Program-made: the position numbers and the translations under genes
Part shown: piece after piece, positions 16,067 through 24,305 of the stretch
How positions within the stretch are numbered: the stretch's first letter is position 1
How the letters are laid out: the number at the start of each line of letters is the position of its first letter
Assembly: GCA_903871605.1 (NCBI GenBank)
Contig: CAIQHF010000050.1
Location: forward strand, 1-34,041
Length of the DNA stretch: 34,041 bases
Source: an uncultured Sphingomonadaceae bacterium
GTDB taxonomy: Bacteria > Pseudomonadota > Alphaproteobacteria > Sphingomonadales > Sphingomonadaceae
Direction: 5' to 3'
The notes under the pieces: model-generated
Told to the model about the DNA's origin: nothing
Seen by the model: only the letters and a program-made list of their open reading frames with translations
The model's database searches: none

Positions 16067-16732
16067 ATGTCGTTCATCGATCAGGATCGGTCTCGGGAGA
16101 AGGCGCTGTCGGGCGCCGTTACGATCGCCGTCGTAGGGTGCGTCGGCTATGCGGTGATCAGCGGGCTCGCGATGACCATCGTCCGAACCCCGCCGTGGGA
16201 GATGCGGGCGACCACCTATCGCACCGCGCCGCCGCCACCTCCCCCCAAGCGCGAACATATCGTCAGGAAGGCGACCAAGACCCCGTCCTCCTCGCCTATC
16301 GCCGTTCCGCTGCCGCCGATCCCCCTGCCGCCGATCGATCAGACTCAATTACGGACCGGCACGACGATCCTGCCGCCCGTCCATATCCAGACCGGCGATG
16401 TCGGAGCGCAGACGCCGCCGCCCGCGCCCGATCTCAGCGCCGGCGCGCGACCGCAGGGCCATCCCGGCGACTGGGTGACGACCGAGGACTATCCCGCCGC
16501 CGCGCTGCGGGCGGGCGCCGAGGGCCGCACCGGGTTCCGACTCGAGCTCGGCACCGACGGACGCGCGACGGGCTGCACCGTCACGCAATCGAGCGGATCG
16601 GACGAGCTCGACCGCACCGCCTGCCGGCTGCTCGAGCGACGCGCGCATTTCTCGCCCGCGCTCGGTGTCGACGGCCAGCCCATCGTCTCGAGCTATGCGG
16701 GCAGCGTGGTCTGGCGGGCGCCGTCCGACTGA
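16067..16732 (+). CDS. TonB-family energy-transducing protein
   Basis: A 221-residue protein with TonB layout: a short cytoplasmic N-terminus, one membrane segment at about 13-37 (LSGAVTIAVVGCVGYAVISGLAM), a proline-rich periplasmic linker (APPPPPPKRE... PLPPIPLPPID), and a C-terminal TonB domain at about 135-217 (DYPAAALRAGAEGRTGFRLELGTDGRATGCTV ending YAGSVVWR). TonB proteins transmit proton-motive force from ExbB/ExbD to outer-membrane receptors. No exbBD or receptor gene is in the window, so this is a stand-alone copy; sphingomonads commonly encode several. The start ATG 16067 follows GGAAGGAG, a strong ribosome site. An upstream in-frame ATG at 16025 lacks such a site. The SxHxxx His motif of classic TonB is not present. 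Confidence 0.87.
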   Translation: MSFIDQDRSREKALSGAVTIAVVGCVGYAVISGLAMTIVRTPPWEMRATTYRTAPPPPPPKREHIVRKATKTPSSSPIAVPLPPIPLPPIDQTQLRTGTTILPPVHIQTGDVGAQTPPPAPDLSAGARPQGHPGDWVTTEDYPAAALRAGAEGRTGFRLELGTDGRATGCTVTQSSGSDELDRTACRLLERRAHFSPALGVDGQPIVSSYAGSVVWRAPSD

Positions 16733-16817
16733 GGCATGCGCCGCGCGCCGCGCCGGGTGGAACTCCCGACCCCTTGCCGGATTGAGGACTCGCTCTTTTC
16801 CCGGAAGGTTTCGCAAC

Positions 16818-17714
16818 ATGGCGGCGCGCGCATATTGGCAGGGCCAGATCCGACTGGCGCTCGTCTCGATCCCCGTCGAGATCTTCTCCGCGACCAAGAG
16901 CGGTGCCACCGTCTCGTTCAAGCAGATCCACGAGCCCTCGGGCAAGCGCATCCATTACGAGAAGGTGGTCGACGGCATCGGCCCGGTCGACGCCGACGAG
17001 ATCATGAAGGGCTTCGAGTACGAAAAGGGCGAATATGTCCTGCTCGACCAGGACGAGATCGAGGGCGTCAAGCTCGAGAGCAAGAAGACGCTCGAGCTGA
17101 CCTCGTTCGTCGATGCGCACGAGGTCGACGCGATCTATTACGACAAGCCCTATTTCGTCGTCCCCGCCGACGATCTGGCGGAGGAGGCGTTCATCGTGCT
17201 GCGCGAGGCGCTGCGCCGGACCAAGAAGGTCGGCCTCGGCCAGCTCGCGCTGCGCGGCCGCGAATATGTCGTGAGCCTGAAACCGTGCGGGCGCGGCCTC
17301 GTGCTCGAGACGCTCCGCTATGCCGACGAGGTCAACAAGGCGGCGAGCTATTTCCGCGACATCCCCGATTCCAAGCCCGACGAGGATCTGCTCGAGCTCG
17401 CGACAACGCTGATCGACAAGAAAGCGGGCAGTTTCGACGCCTCGGACTTCCACGATCGCTATGTCGATGCATTGAAGGATCTGATCGAGCGCAAGCGCAA
17501 GGCCAAGGGCGGCAAGGTCGTGCTCGACAGCGACGACGACAAGCCCGCGCGCGGCGGATCGAACGTCGTCGACCTGATGGCGGCGCTCAAGAAGTCGCTC
17601 GACAAGCCGGGTGCGGCGGCCGCCGCCAACGCGCCGGCAAAAGCTCCGGCGGTGAAGAAGGCGGCCGCCAAGAAGCCCGCCGCAAAGCCAGCTCCCGCAA
17701 GGAAGCGGGCATGA
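16818..17714 (+). CDS. ku: Ku, DNA-end-binding protein of non-homologous end joining
   Basis: A 298-residue bacterial Ku. The start ARAYWQGQIRLALVSIPVEIFSAT is the family signature, followed by SFKQIHEPSGKRIHYEKVV, the ring-forming beta-barrel core, and the EE....LREALRRTKKVGLGQLALRGREYVV helix-strand. Residues from about 245 onward are a Lys/Ala/Pro-rich tail (KKAAAKKPAAKPAPARKRA), the kind that binds DNA and recruits LigD. Ku homodimers thread onto broken DNA ends and hold them for LigD. ATG 16818 is chosen from GGAAGG upstream and the family start. ligD follows 101 nt later with a palindromic repeat between the two. Composition matches the neighbours, so I see no sign of recent transfer. 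Confidence 0.96.
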   Translation: MAARAYWQGQIRLALVSIPVEIFSATKSGATVSFKQIHEPSGKRIHYEKVVDGIGPVDADEIMKGFEYEKGEYVLLDQDEIEGVKLESKKTLELTSFVDAHEVDAIYYDKPYFVVPADDLAEEAFIVLREALRRTKKVGLGQLALRGREYVVSLKPCGRGLVLETLRYADEVNKAASYFRDIPDSKPDEDLLELATTLIDKKAGSFDASDFHDRYVDALKDLIERKRKAKGGKVVLDSDDDKPARGGSNVVDLMAALKKSLDKPGAAAAANAPAKAPAVKKAAAKKPAAKPAPARKRA

Positions 17715-17726
17715 TCATGCTCGCTT

Positions 17727-17803
17727 GTTCTCCCGCGAAAGCGGGAGCCCAGGGCTGCGAGCGCCGTGGCTCATCACCTGGGCTCCTGCCTACGCAGGAG
17801 CAC
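17727..17803. repeat. Family A palindromic element between ku and ligD
   Basis: Left half GTTCTCCCGCGAAAGCGGGA continues GCCCAGG; right half CCTGGGCTCCTGCCTACGCA continues GGAGCAC. The halves are approximate reverse complements. It fills most of the gap between two genes expected to be co-expressed and ends 12 nt before the ligD start. Confidence 0.85.
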
Positions 17804-17815
17804 GGGGCGCTCTAG

Positions 17816-20431
17816 ATGGCGACGCGCAAACCCGATCCGCTCGCGACCTACAACGCCAAGCGCGACTTCAAGAAGACGCGCGAGCCCAAGGGCGAGCGCG
17901 GCACGAAGACCGGCCATCTGTTCATGGTCCAGAAGCATGACGCGACGCGCCTCCACTGGGATTTGCGGCTCGAGATGGACGGCGTGCTCAAGAGCTGGGC
18001 GGTGACGCGCGGCCCGAGCCCCAATCCCGACGACAAGCGGCTCGCGGTGCGCACCGAGGACCATCCGATGTCCTATGCGACCTTCGAGGGGACGATCCCG
18101 GCGGGCGAATATGGCGGCGGCACCGTCATGCTGTGGGACGAGGGCGAATGGGAGGCGGTCGGCGGCAAGGACCCGGTCAAGACGATCGAAGACGGCCATG
18201 TCCACGTCATCCTCCACGGGCAGCGGATGAAGGGCGAGTGGCTGCTCGTTCGGATGAAGCCGCGCGCGCACGAGAAGCGCGAGAACTGGCTGCTGCGCAA
18301 GGTCGAGGACGCCGAGGCGGGGGCATCGGGCGCATTGGTCGATATGGCGCTGACCAGCGTCACCACCGGGCGCACGATGGCGCAGATCGCCGACGGCGAC
18401 GACCCGGTGTGGCATTCGGACGCGAAGAAGGCCAAGGCCGATCCCAAGGCGGCGAATGCGGCGGGGAAGAAGGCGCCTGCTAAAAGGAGACCGTTCGTCC
18501 CGAGCGAAGTCGAGGGACCCGAAGCGAGTGCAACGTCCGTAGCGCGTACCTCGACTTCGCTCGGCACGAACGGGGGTGCGGGGCGGCGCGGGGCCAAGGG
18601 CAAAGCCCTCCTCCCCGCCTTCCGCGACGTCCAGCTCGCCACGCTGGTCGATCATGTCCCCGCCGGCTCGGGCTGGCTGCACGAGGTCAAGTTCGACGGT
18701 TATCGCGCGCTGGTCGCGGTCGCGGGCGACACGGTGAAGGCGTACACGCGCCACGGCCTCGACTGGACCGATCGCTTCGCCCCCGTCGTGACCGCGATCG
18801 CCAAGCTCGGCCTGGGCTCCGCGCTGATCGACGGCGAGGTGGTCGCGCTCGACAAGGATGGCAGGCCCAGCTTCTCGGCGCTGCAATCCGCGCTCAAGAC
18901 CGGCGGCGCGCTGCATTATTTCGCGTTCGACCTGCTCGAACAGGATGGCGAGGACCTTACCCCCCTCCCCAACGTCGCGCGCAAGGACCGGCTCGCCGCG
19001 CTGCTCGCCGACGCCGCGCCACCGATCCACTATGCCGAGCATATCGCCTCGGGCGGCGAAAAGCTGTTCGAGACGCTGTGCGGCCAGGGCTATGAGGGCA
19101 TCGTCTCGAAGCGCGCCGACGCACCCTATCGCGGCACGCGCACGCGCAACTGGCTCAAGACCAAATGCACGCGGCGACAGGAGTTCGTCATCATCGGCTA
19201 TGTCGAGAGCGACAAGAAGGGGCGCGACCTGCGCAGCCTCGCGGTCGGCGTCAACGAGGGCGGCGAACTCCGTTATGCGGGCCGCGTCGGCACCGGCTTC
19301 GACGCGGACACGCGCGACATGCTGATGGCGAAGCTCAAGCCGTTGGTGCGCAAGACCGCGCCCGCCGAGGTGCCGCGCGTCGCGGCGCGCGGCGTCAAAT
19401 GGGTCGCGCCCAGGCTCGTCGCCGAAGTCGCCTTCGCCGAGTTCACCGGCGACAATGTGCTGCGCCATGCGAGCTTCCTCGGGCTGCGCGAGGACAAGCC
19501 GGCGGACGAGGTCGTCGCCGAACAGCCCGCCGATGTCGTCGACACAAAGCCCGCCGACGATGGCAAGCCGTTCGGCATCGCGATCAGCCACCCCGAGCGC
19601 GTCATCTTCCCCGGCGACGGCACCACCAAGGGCGAGCTCGCCGCCTATTACGCCAAGATCGCCGAACCGATGCTGCGCTGGCTCGCCGACCGCCCGGTCA
19701 GCCTGGTGCGCTGCCCGTCGGGGCGCGGCAAGGCGTGCTTCTTCCAGAAGCACGACGCAGGCAGCTTCGGCGACAAGGTGGGCCGCGTCCCGATCCGCGA
19801 GAAGGACGGGCATATGGAGGAGTATCTGGTCGTCGATCAGGGCTCGGCGATCATCGCCTGCGTGCAGATGGGGACGATCGAGTTCCATGGCTGGGGCGCC
19901 CCCGCGCACGATGTCGAGCATCCCGACCGGATGGTGTTCGATCTCGATCCCGACGAAGGCCTCGATTTCGAGGACGTCCGTAACGGCGCGATGCAGCTGC
20001 GCGACCTGCTCGGCGAGATGGGGCTGGTCAGCTTCGCGCTCGCCTCGGGCGGCAAGGGGGTGCACGTCGTCGTCCCGCTCGACGGCTCGGCGGACTGGCC
20101 CCGGGTCAAGGATTTCGCCTCGCGCTTCTCGCGCGCGGTCGCCGAGGCGCATCCCAAGCGCTTCACCGCCAACATGCGCAAGACCGAGCGCAAGGGCCGC
20201 ATCTTCCTCGACTGGCTGCGCAACGAGCGGGGTGCCACCGCGGTGCTGCCCTATTCGGCGCGCGCGCGGGAAACCGCCGCGGTCGCCGCCCCGATCAGTT
20301 GGGACGAGCTCGCCAAGCTCGACAACGCCAAGCCCTTTTCGGTTGCGGACGCGGACGAACTGCTGAAGCGGGCCGCATCGCGCGATCTCAAGGGTTGGGG
20401 CGAGGCGGAGCAGGCATTGCCGGATTTGTAA
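17816..20431 (+). CDS. ligD: LigD, multifunctional ATP-dependent DNA ligase for end joining
   Basis: An 871-residue enzyme with three domains in the order phosphoesterase, ligase, polymerase. Residues 1-165 are the 3'-phosphoesterase domain, with HDATRLHWDLRLEMDG (His41, His47). The ligase domain holds EVKFDGYRAL with the nucleophile Lys292, then DGEVVALD, EGIVSKR and NWLKTKC. From about 585 the primase-polymerase domain (ISHPERVIFPGDGTTKGELA, catalytic DLDPDEG near 708, and SGGKGVHVVVPL) fills in or adds nucleotides at ends. With Ku it repairs double-strand breaks without a template. Residues 226-253 (nt 18492-18572), in the phosphoesterase-ligase linker, are an in-frame 81-nt family B palindrome. 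No stop or frameshift occurs. ATG 17816 matches the family start. Confidence 0.96.
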   Translation: MATRKPDPLATYNAKRDFKKTREPKGERGTKTGHLFMVQKHDATRLHWDLRLEMDGVLKSWAVTRGPSPNPDDKRLAVRTEDHPMSYATFEGTIPAGEYGGGTVMLWDEGEWEAVGGKDPVKTIEDGHVHVILHGQRMKGEWLLVRMKPRAHEKRENWLLRKVEDAEAGASGALVDMALTSVTTGRTMAQIADGDDPVWHSDAKKAKADPKAANAAGKKAPAKRRPFVPSEVEGPEASATSVARTSTSLGTNGGAGRRGAKGKALLPAFRDVQLATLVDHVPAGSGWLHEVKFDGYRALVAVAGDTVKAYTRHGLDWTDRFAPVVTAIAKLGLGSALIDGEVVALDKDGRPSFSALQSALKTGGALHYFAFDLLEQDGEDLTPLPNVARKDRLAALLADAAPPIHYAEHIASGGEKLFETLCGQGYEGIVSKRADAPYRGTRTRNWLKTKCTRRQEFVIIGYVESDKKGRDLRSLAVGVNEGGELRYAGRVGTGFDADTRDMLMAKLKPLVRKTAPAEVPRVAARGVKWVAPRLVAEVAFAEFTGDNVLRHASFLGLREDKPADEVVAEQPADVVDTKPADDGKPFGIAISHPERVIFPGDGTTKGELAAYYAKIAEPMLRWLADRPVSLVRCPSGRGKACFFQKHDAGSFGDKVGRVPIREKDGHMEEYLVVDQGSAIIACVQMGTIEFHGWGAPAHDVEHPDRMVFDLDPDEGLDFEDVRNGAMQLRDLLGEMGLVSFALASGGKGVHVVVPLDGSADWPRVKDFASRFSRAVAEAHPKRFTANMRKTERKGRIFLDWLRNERGATAVLPYSARARETAAVAAPISWDELAKLDNAKPFSVADADELLKRAASRDLKGWGEAEQALPDL
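18492..18572. repeat. Family B palindromic element inside ligD
   Basis: Arms of about 26 nt: left begins CGTTCGTCCCGAGCGAAGTC, right ends in its reverse complement with two mismatches. The length is 81 nt, 27 codons, in the ligD frame, giving PFVPSEVEG at one end and TSLGTNG at the other. The same family is intergenic at 6192, 25579 and 31083. Confidence 0.9.
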
Positions 20432-20440
20432 ATCACCCCG

Positions 20441-20580
20441 TCCTCCGTCGTCCCGGCGGAAGCCGGGATCCATAGACGGCGGCGCGCCGAAAGAGGGGCG
20501 TCGCTCCCGACAGGCAATCTCGCGATAACCGCAGGCGTTCCGTATCCATGGGTCCCGGCTTCCGCCGGGATGACGGAGGA
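20441..20580. repeat. Family C palindromic element between convergent ligD and ABC permease
   Basis: Outer arms of 33 nt with two mismatches: the left begins TCCTCCGTCGTCCCGGCGGA and the right ends in the complementary GGATGACGGAGGA. The middle is about 74 nt without clear structure. Ten nt after the ligD stop and 18 nt before the permease stop, it is well placed to stop transcription from both sides. Confidence 0.88.
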
Positions 20581-20598
20581 GAAGAAGGGCCCGCGCCC

Positions 20599-21822
20599 CT
20601 ACTGCGCCGCGAAGCCGCGCTTCCACCACGGCCGCGTATCGCCCGTCTTGAGCACCGCCGAGCGGAACAGCCCCGCCGCGAAGCGCAGCGCGACGACCAG
20701 CCACAGCGTCTGCCACGCCAGCGCGAGCAGATGCGGCCAGATCGCGGGCAGTTCGGCGGCGCGCGCGAGCATGGCCAGCGGCGAGCTCCACGGGAAGATC
20801 GCCGCCGCCCACGCGACCCAGCCGTCGGGATGCCCCGTCCCCGCCGCCGCGAGGCCGTAGAGCAGCAGCTGGAACATCGTGACGGGCAGCGCCATCACCT
20901 GGATCTCGCGCGGGCTTCCCGCCTGCGATCCGATGCCGAGGAACACCGCGCCGAGCAGCAGATAGTTGCCGACGAAATAGGCGACGACGAGCACGCAAAA
21001 GGCGGGCCATCCGACCGCGGGCACGGGCAGGTGCGCGAGCATCGCGGGCTTGACCGCGACCAGCCCGATCCCGACGATCGCCCCCCATACCGCGACGAAG
21101 GTCAGCGTGATCGCGAGCATCGAGATCAGCTTGCCGAGGAAGATCGCATCGACCGGCACCGCGGCCGCCAGCACCTCGATCACCTTGTTCGACTTCTCCT
21201 CGATGAAGGTCGACAGCGACATGCCCGCGAGCATCACCAGCAGTACGAACAAGCCGGTCTGCGCGCCGCTGGCGAGGCCGACGCGGTCGCCCGCCGAAGG
21301 CTCGTCGTCCGCCCCCGCCCTGACCGTCCGGTGGCCGAGATCGACCGGCTTCGGCGCCGCCTGGCCCAGTGCGGTCGCCGCGCGCGCGGTATCGACCAGC
21401 AGAGACACGCCCTCCTCGGTGCCGTCGGGCGCGCGGCTCGACAGCAGGAAGCGCGGCGCGGCGAGCGATCCGCCGAGCACCGCGACATAATGGCGGCCGC
21501 GCTGGCGCAGCAGCGCGCGCGCCGCGTCGTCGGGCATCGGCGGCATCGGCGCCAGATCGGGCAGCACATCGTCGCCGAGCCGCGCGAGAAGACGGTCATG
21601 CGCCTCGGCCAGCGCACGCGTCGCCGGCGCGTCGGCGATCAGCGCCACCACGGGTCGATGCGGCGCCGAATGATCCTGATTGGCGCCGATCGCGCCGAAC
21701 ATCGCGCCGAACAGCACCGGGAAGAGCGGGGTTGCGAGAAACAGGATGAAGATGCGCGAGAAGACGGTGGCGACATAATCGCGCCGGGCGATCACCCAGG
21801 CGGCGGCGAGCAGGCGGTTCAT
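20599..21822 (-). CDS. ABC transporter permease (NatB/ABC-2 type exporter)
   Basis: A 407-residue inner-membrane protein. TM1 is at about 20-45 (VFSRIFILFLATPLFPVLFGAMFG), followed by a large extracytoplasmic domain of about 130 residues, then a cluster of five helices from about 190 on (TGLFVLLVMLAGMSLSTFIEEKSNKVIEVLAAAVPVDAIFLGKLI, ITLTFVAVWGAIVGIGLVAV, FCVLVVAYFVGNYLLLGAVFLGIG, and others). The EEKSNKVIEVL motif after the second helix is typical of the NatB/YhaP sodium-export-like ABC-2 permeases. Substrate unknown. ATG 21822 overlaps the stop of the ATPase gene (ATGA), so the two are translated together and form one exporter. Confidence 0.9.
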   Translation of the reverse strand: MNRLLAAAWVIARRDYVATVFSRIFILFLATPLFPVLFGAMFGAIGANQDHSAPHRPVVALIADAPATRALAEAHDRLLARLGDDVLPDLAPMPPMPDDAARALLRQRGRHYVAVLGGSLAAPRFLLSSRAPDGTEEGVSLLVDTARAATALGQAAPKPVDLGHRTVRAGADDEPSAGDRVGLASGAQTGLFVLLVMLAGMSLSTFIEEKSNKVIEVLAAAVPVDAIFLGKLISMLAITLTFVAVWGAIVGIGLVAVKPAMLAHLPVPAVGWPAFCVLVVAYFVGNYLLLGAVFLGIGSQAGSPREIQVMALPVTMFQLLLYGLAAAGTGHPDGWVAWAAAIFPWSSPLAMLARAAELPAIWPHLLALAWQTLWLVVALRFAAGLFRSAVLKTGDTRPWWKRGFAAQ

Positions 21823-22742
21823 GCCGCGACCTCCGCCTCTTGCGGCACCGGCTCGCCGACCAGCTCGACGAACGCCTCGTGCAGGCTGGGCCGCTCGATC
21901 GCCAGCGTCTCGATCCCCGCGTCGCCCGCGATCAGCGCTTCGAGCACGGGCTCGATCCCGTCGGCGGGCAGCGCGAACGACCAGTCGCGATCCCGTGCGG
22001 TGGCGTCCGCCGGCAGCGCCCGGCGCCACGGCCCGTCGGTCTGCCGCGTGCGCAGCTGGACGCGCGACGGCAGCCGGTCACGCGCCGCCGCCACCGTGCC
22101 GTCGAAGCGCACGCCGCCCTTGGCGATCACCGTGATCCGCTCGCACAGCCGCTCGGCATGCGCGATGACGTGGGTCGAGAACAGCACCGTCGCGCCGTCC
22201 GCGACCTGCGCGCGGATTAGCCCCTCGAGCCGCTGCTGGTTGATCGCATCGAGACCCGAAAAGGGTTCGTCGAGGACGAGCAGGCGGGGCTTGTGGACGA
22301 TCGTGCCGAGCAGCTGAACGGTCTGCGCCATCCCCTTGGACAGCGTGCGGATCGGCTTGGCCGCGGCCGCGCCGAGCCCCGCCTCCTCGAGCAGCGCGGT
22401 CGCGCGCCGCCGCCCCTCGGCGAGCGGCAGGCCGCGCAGCGCGCCGAGAAAGGCGATCGCCTCGCGCGGGGTCATGCTCGGATAGAGGCCGCGCTCCTCG
22501 GGCAGATACCCGATCCGGGGCGCGGCGCGCATCGGCTTGTCCTCGCCCAGGATCCGCCGCCAGCCGACCTCGGGATCGAGGATGCCGAGCAGCAGCCGCA
22601 AGGTCGTCGTCTTGCCCGCGCCATTGGGGCCGAGCACGCCGTGGATGCTGCCGGCCGGCACGCGAAGCCCGATTCCGTCGACCGCGCGTATCTTGTCGAA
22701 CCATTTGACGAGGCCCTCCGCCTCGACCGCGAGATCAGCCAA
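21819..22742 (-). CDS. ABC transporter ATP-binding protein (NatA-like)
   Basis: A 307-residue ATPase. Walker A is LGPNGAGKTTTL, the signature motif LSKGMAQ, Walker B LLVLDEPFSGLD, and the switch His is in FSTHVIAHAERLC. After the nucleotide-binding domain (about 1-215) comes the C-terminal DUF4162-like region of NatA-type ATPases (RVQLRTRQTDGP... AIERPSLHEAFVELVG). It powers the adjacent permease; substrate unknown. The start is uncertain: TTG 22742 (ADLAVEAEGLVKWFDK) has GGAG at a good distance, while longer options reach into an Arg-rich, unlikely N-terminus. The upstream gap to the divergent oxidoreductase is about 190 bp. Confidence 0.9.
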   Translation of the reverse strand: MADLAVEAEGLVKWFDKIRAVDGIGLRVPAGSIHGVLGPNGAGKTTTLRLLLGILDPEVGWRRILGEDKPMRAAPRIGYLPEERGLYPSMTPREAIAFLGALRGLPLAEGRRRATALLEEAGLGAAAAKPIRTLSKGMAQTVQLLGTIVHKPRLLVLDEPFSGLDAINQQRLEGLIRAQVADGATVLFSTHVIAHAERLCERITVIAKGGVRFDGTVAAARDRLPSRVQLRTRQTDGPWRRALPADATARDRDWSFALPADGIEPVLEALIAGDAGIETLAIERPSLHEAFVELVGEPVPQEAEVAA

Positions 22743-22935
22743 GACGCGGCGCTCCACGGCGTCGGACGGAATGGGAGGCGATACGCTGCATGCGCCGCAC
22801 GATGCCAGCGAACGTCGCCTATGGCTAGGGCGCCGCCTGCGCGAAGTCATCGCCTGTGCGCAATAATACGGGGTGCATTGTCGGCGCGCTTTCCCTTACG
22901 GTCGCCACGACCAGACGGGACGGGACGAGGCAGGA

Positions 22936-24183
22936 ATGACGACGCACGCCGATATTGTGATCGTGGGCGCGGGGCATGGCGGCGCGCAGGCGGCGATCGC
23001 GCTGCGCCAGCGCAAATATGAAGGCTCGATCGCGATTGTCGGCGAGGAGCCCGAAATCCCCTATGAGCGGCCGCCGCTCTCCAAGGATTATCTCGCCGGC
23101 GAGAAGCCGTTCGAGCGCATATTGATCCGCCCGCCGGGCTTCTGGGACGAGCGCGAGGTGACGATGCTGACCGGTCGGCGCGTCGTCGCGGTCGATCCGT
23201 CGGCGCATCTCGTCACCACCGAGGATGGCGGCACGATCGGCTATGGCAAGCTGATCTGGGCGGCGGGCGGCCATGCCCGCCGGCTGAGTTGCGCCGGCCA
23301 TGATCTCGCCGGCGTCCATTCGGTGCGCAGCCGCGCCGACGTCGACCGGATGATGGGCGAGCTCGCCGCGACGACGCGCGTCTGCGTGATCGGCGGCGGC
23401 TATATCGGGCTCGAGGCGGCCGCGGTGCTGACCAAGCTGGGCAAGCACGTCACCGTGCTCGAGGCGCTCGACCGCGTGCTCGCGCGCGTCGCCGGCGAGC
23501 CACTGTCGCGCTTCTACGAGGCCGAGCACCGCGCGCACGGCGTCGACCTTCGGCTGAACACGATGGTCGAATGCATCGTCGGCGAGAACGGCCGCGCCAG
23601 CGGCGTTCAGCTGGCGGGCGGCGAGATCGTGCCGTGCGAGATGGTGATCGTCGGCATCGGCATCATCCCCGCGATCGAGCCGCTGCGCGCGGCCGGCGCC
23701 GAGGGCGGCAACGGCGTCGCGGTCGACGAGCATGGCCGCACCTCGCTGCCCGACATCTTCGCGATCGGCGACTGCGCGCTGCATGCCAATCCCTATGCCG
23801 ACGGGCTGCCGATCCGGCTCGAATCGGTGCAGAACGCCAACGACCTCGCGACCGCGGTCGCGCGGATGATCGTCGGCGATCCCGAGCCCTATCATTCGGT
23901 GCCGTGGTTCTGGTCCAACCAATATGATCTGCGCCTCCAGACCGTCGGCCTGTCGACCGGCCACGACACGGCGATCGTCCGCGGCGACATCGCGAGCCGC
24001 AGCTTCTCGATCGTCTATCTGAAAGCGGGCGTGGTCGTCGCGCTCGACTGCGTCAACGCGGTCAAGGACTATGTCCAGGGCCGCGCGCTCGTCGTCGGCC
24101 GAGTCGCCGCCGATCCGGCACGGCTCGCCGATTCGTCGATTCCCCTGAAATCGCTCGTCGAATCCGCCGTCGCCCCCGCCTGA
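22936..24183 (+). CDS. NAD(P)H:ferredoxin/rubredoxin reductase, FAD-dependent
   Basis: A 415-residue two-dinucleotide-binding flavoprotein. FAD site: [15 protein letters not shown] from residue 6; NAD(P)H site: [21 protein letters not shown] near 150; second FAD contact: [14 protein letters not shown] near 270. The middle [16 protein letters not shown] is the hallmark of the ferredoxin reductase group that serves P450 or Rieske oxygenases (ThcD, BphA4, PdR-like), and the C-terminal [16 protein letters not shown] completes it. It passes electrons from NAD(P)H to a small iron-sulfur protein. No ferredoxin, P450 or oxygenase gene is nearby, so the partner is unknown. ATG 22936 follows GAGGCAGGA. 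Divergent from the ABC ATPase gene. Confidence 0.93.
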   Translation: MTTHADIVIVGAGHGGAQAAIALRQRKYEGSIAIVGEEPEIPYERPPLSKDYLAGEKPFERILIRPPGFWDEREVTMLTGRRVVAVDPSAHLVTTEDGGTIGYGKLIWAAGGHARRLSCAGHDLAGVHSVRSRADVDRMMGELAATTRVCVIGGGYIGLEAAAVLTKLGKHVTVLEALDRVLARVAGEPLSRFYEAEHRAHGVDLRLNTMVECIVGENGRASGVQLAGGEIVPCEMVIVGIGIIPAIEPLRAAGAEGGNGVAVDEHGRTSLPDIFAIGDCALHANPYADGLPIRLESVQNANDLATAVARMIVGDPEPYHSVPWFWSNQYDLRLQTVGLSTGHDTAIVRGDIASRSFSIVYLKAGVVVALDCVNAVKDYVQGRALVVGRVAADPARLADSSIPLKSLVESAVAPA

Positions 24184-24220
24184 AGCACGGTCCGTCGAGC
24201 AACCGACGCACGGTTAATGA

Positions 24221-24233
24221 CAGGGTCACCCTG
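24221..24233. promoter_or_regulatory. Short perfect palindrome upstream of amiC
   Basis: CAGGGTCACCCTG is a 13-nt perfect inverted repeat (central C) about 73 nt before the amiC start. It could be an operator half-pair; it could also be chance. Confidence 0.25.
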
Positions 24234-24305
24234 AAAGTTCACCGTCGCGTCAGGCGTTCCACCTAGTCGAGAAGGCGGGGGAGCGCTGTTGGGGACAACG
24301 GGCTC

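Noticed and set aside
16759-16785. EcfG-type general stress promoter (GGAAC box) before ku
   Set aside because: GGAAC is present, but nothing resembling CGTT follows at 16-17 nt.
17774-21088. Minus-strand open frame of about 1100 codons opposite ligD
   Set aside because: It is antisense to a clear multi-domain LigD. It is Arg/Asp/Ala-rich with no domain, as expected from GC-rich codon third positions mirrored on the other strand.
20599-22742. ABC pair as part of a defence island with Ku/LigD
   Set aside because: The ATPase and permease are typical NatA/NatB-like exporters, and no nuclease, toxin or other defence gene is nearby.
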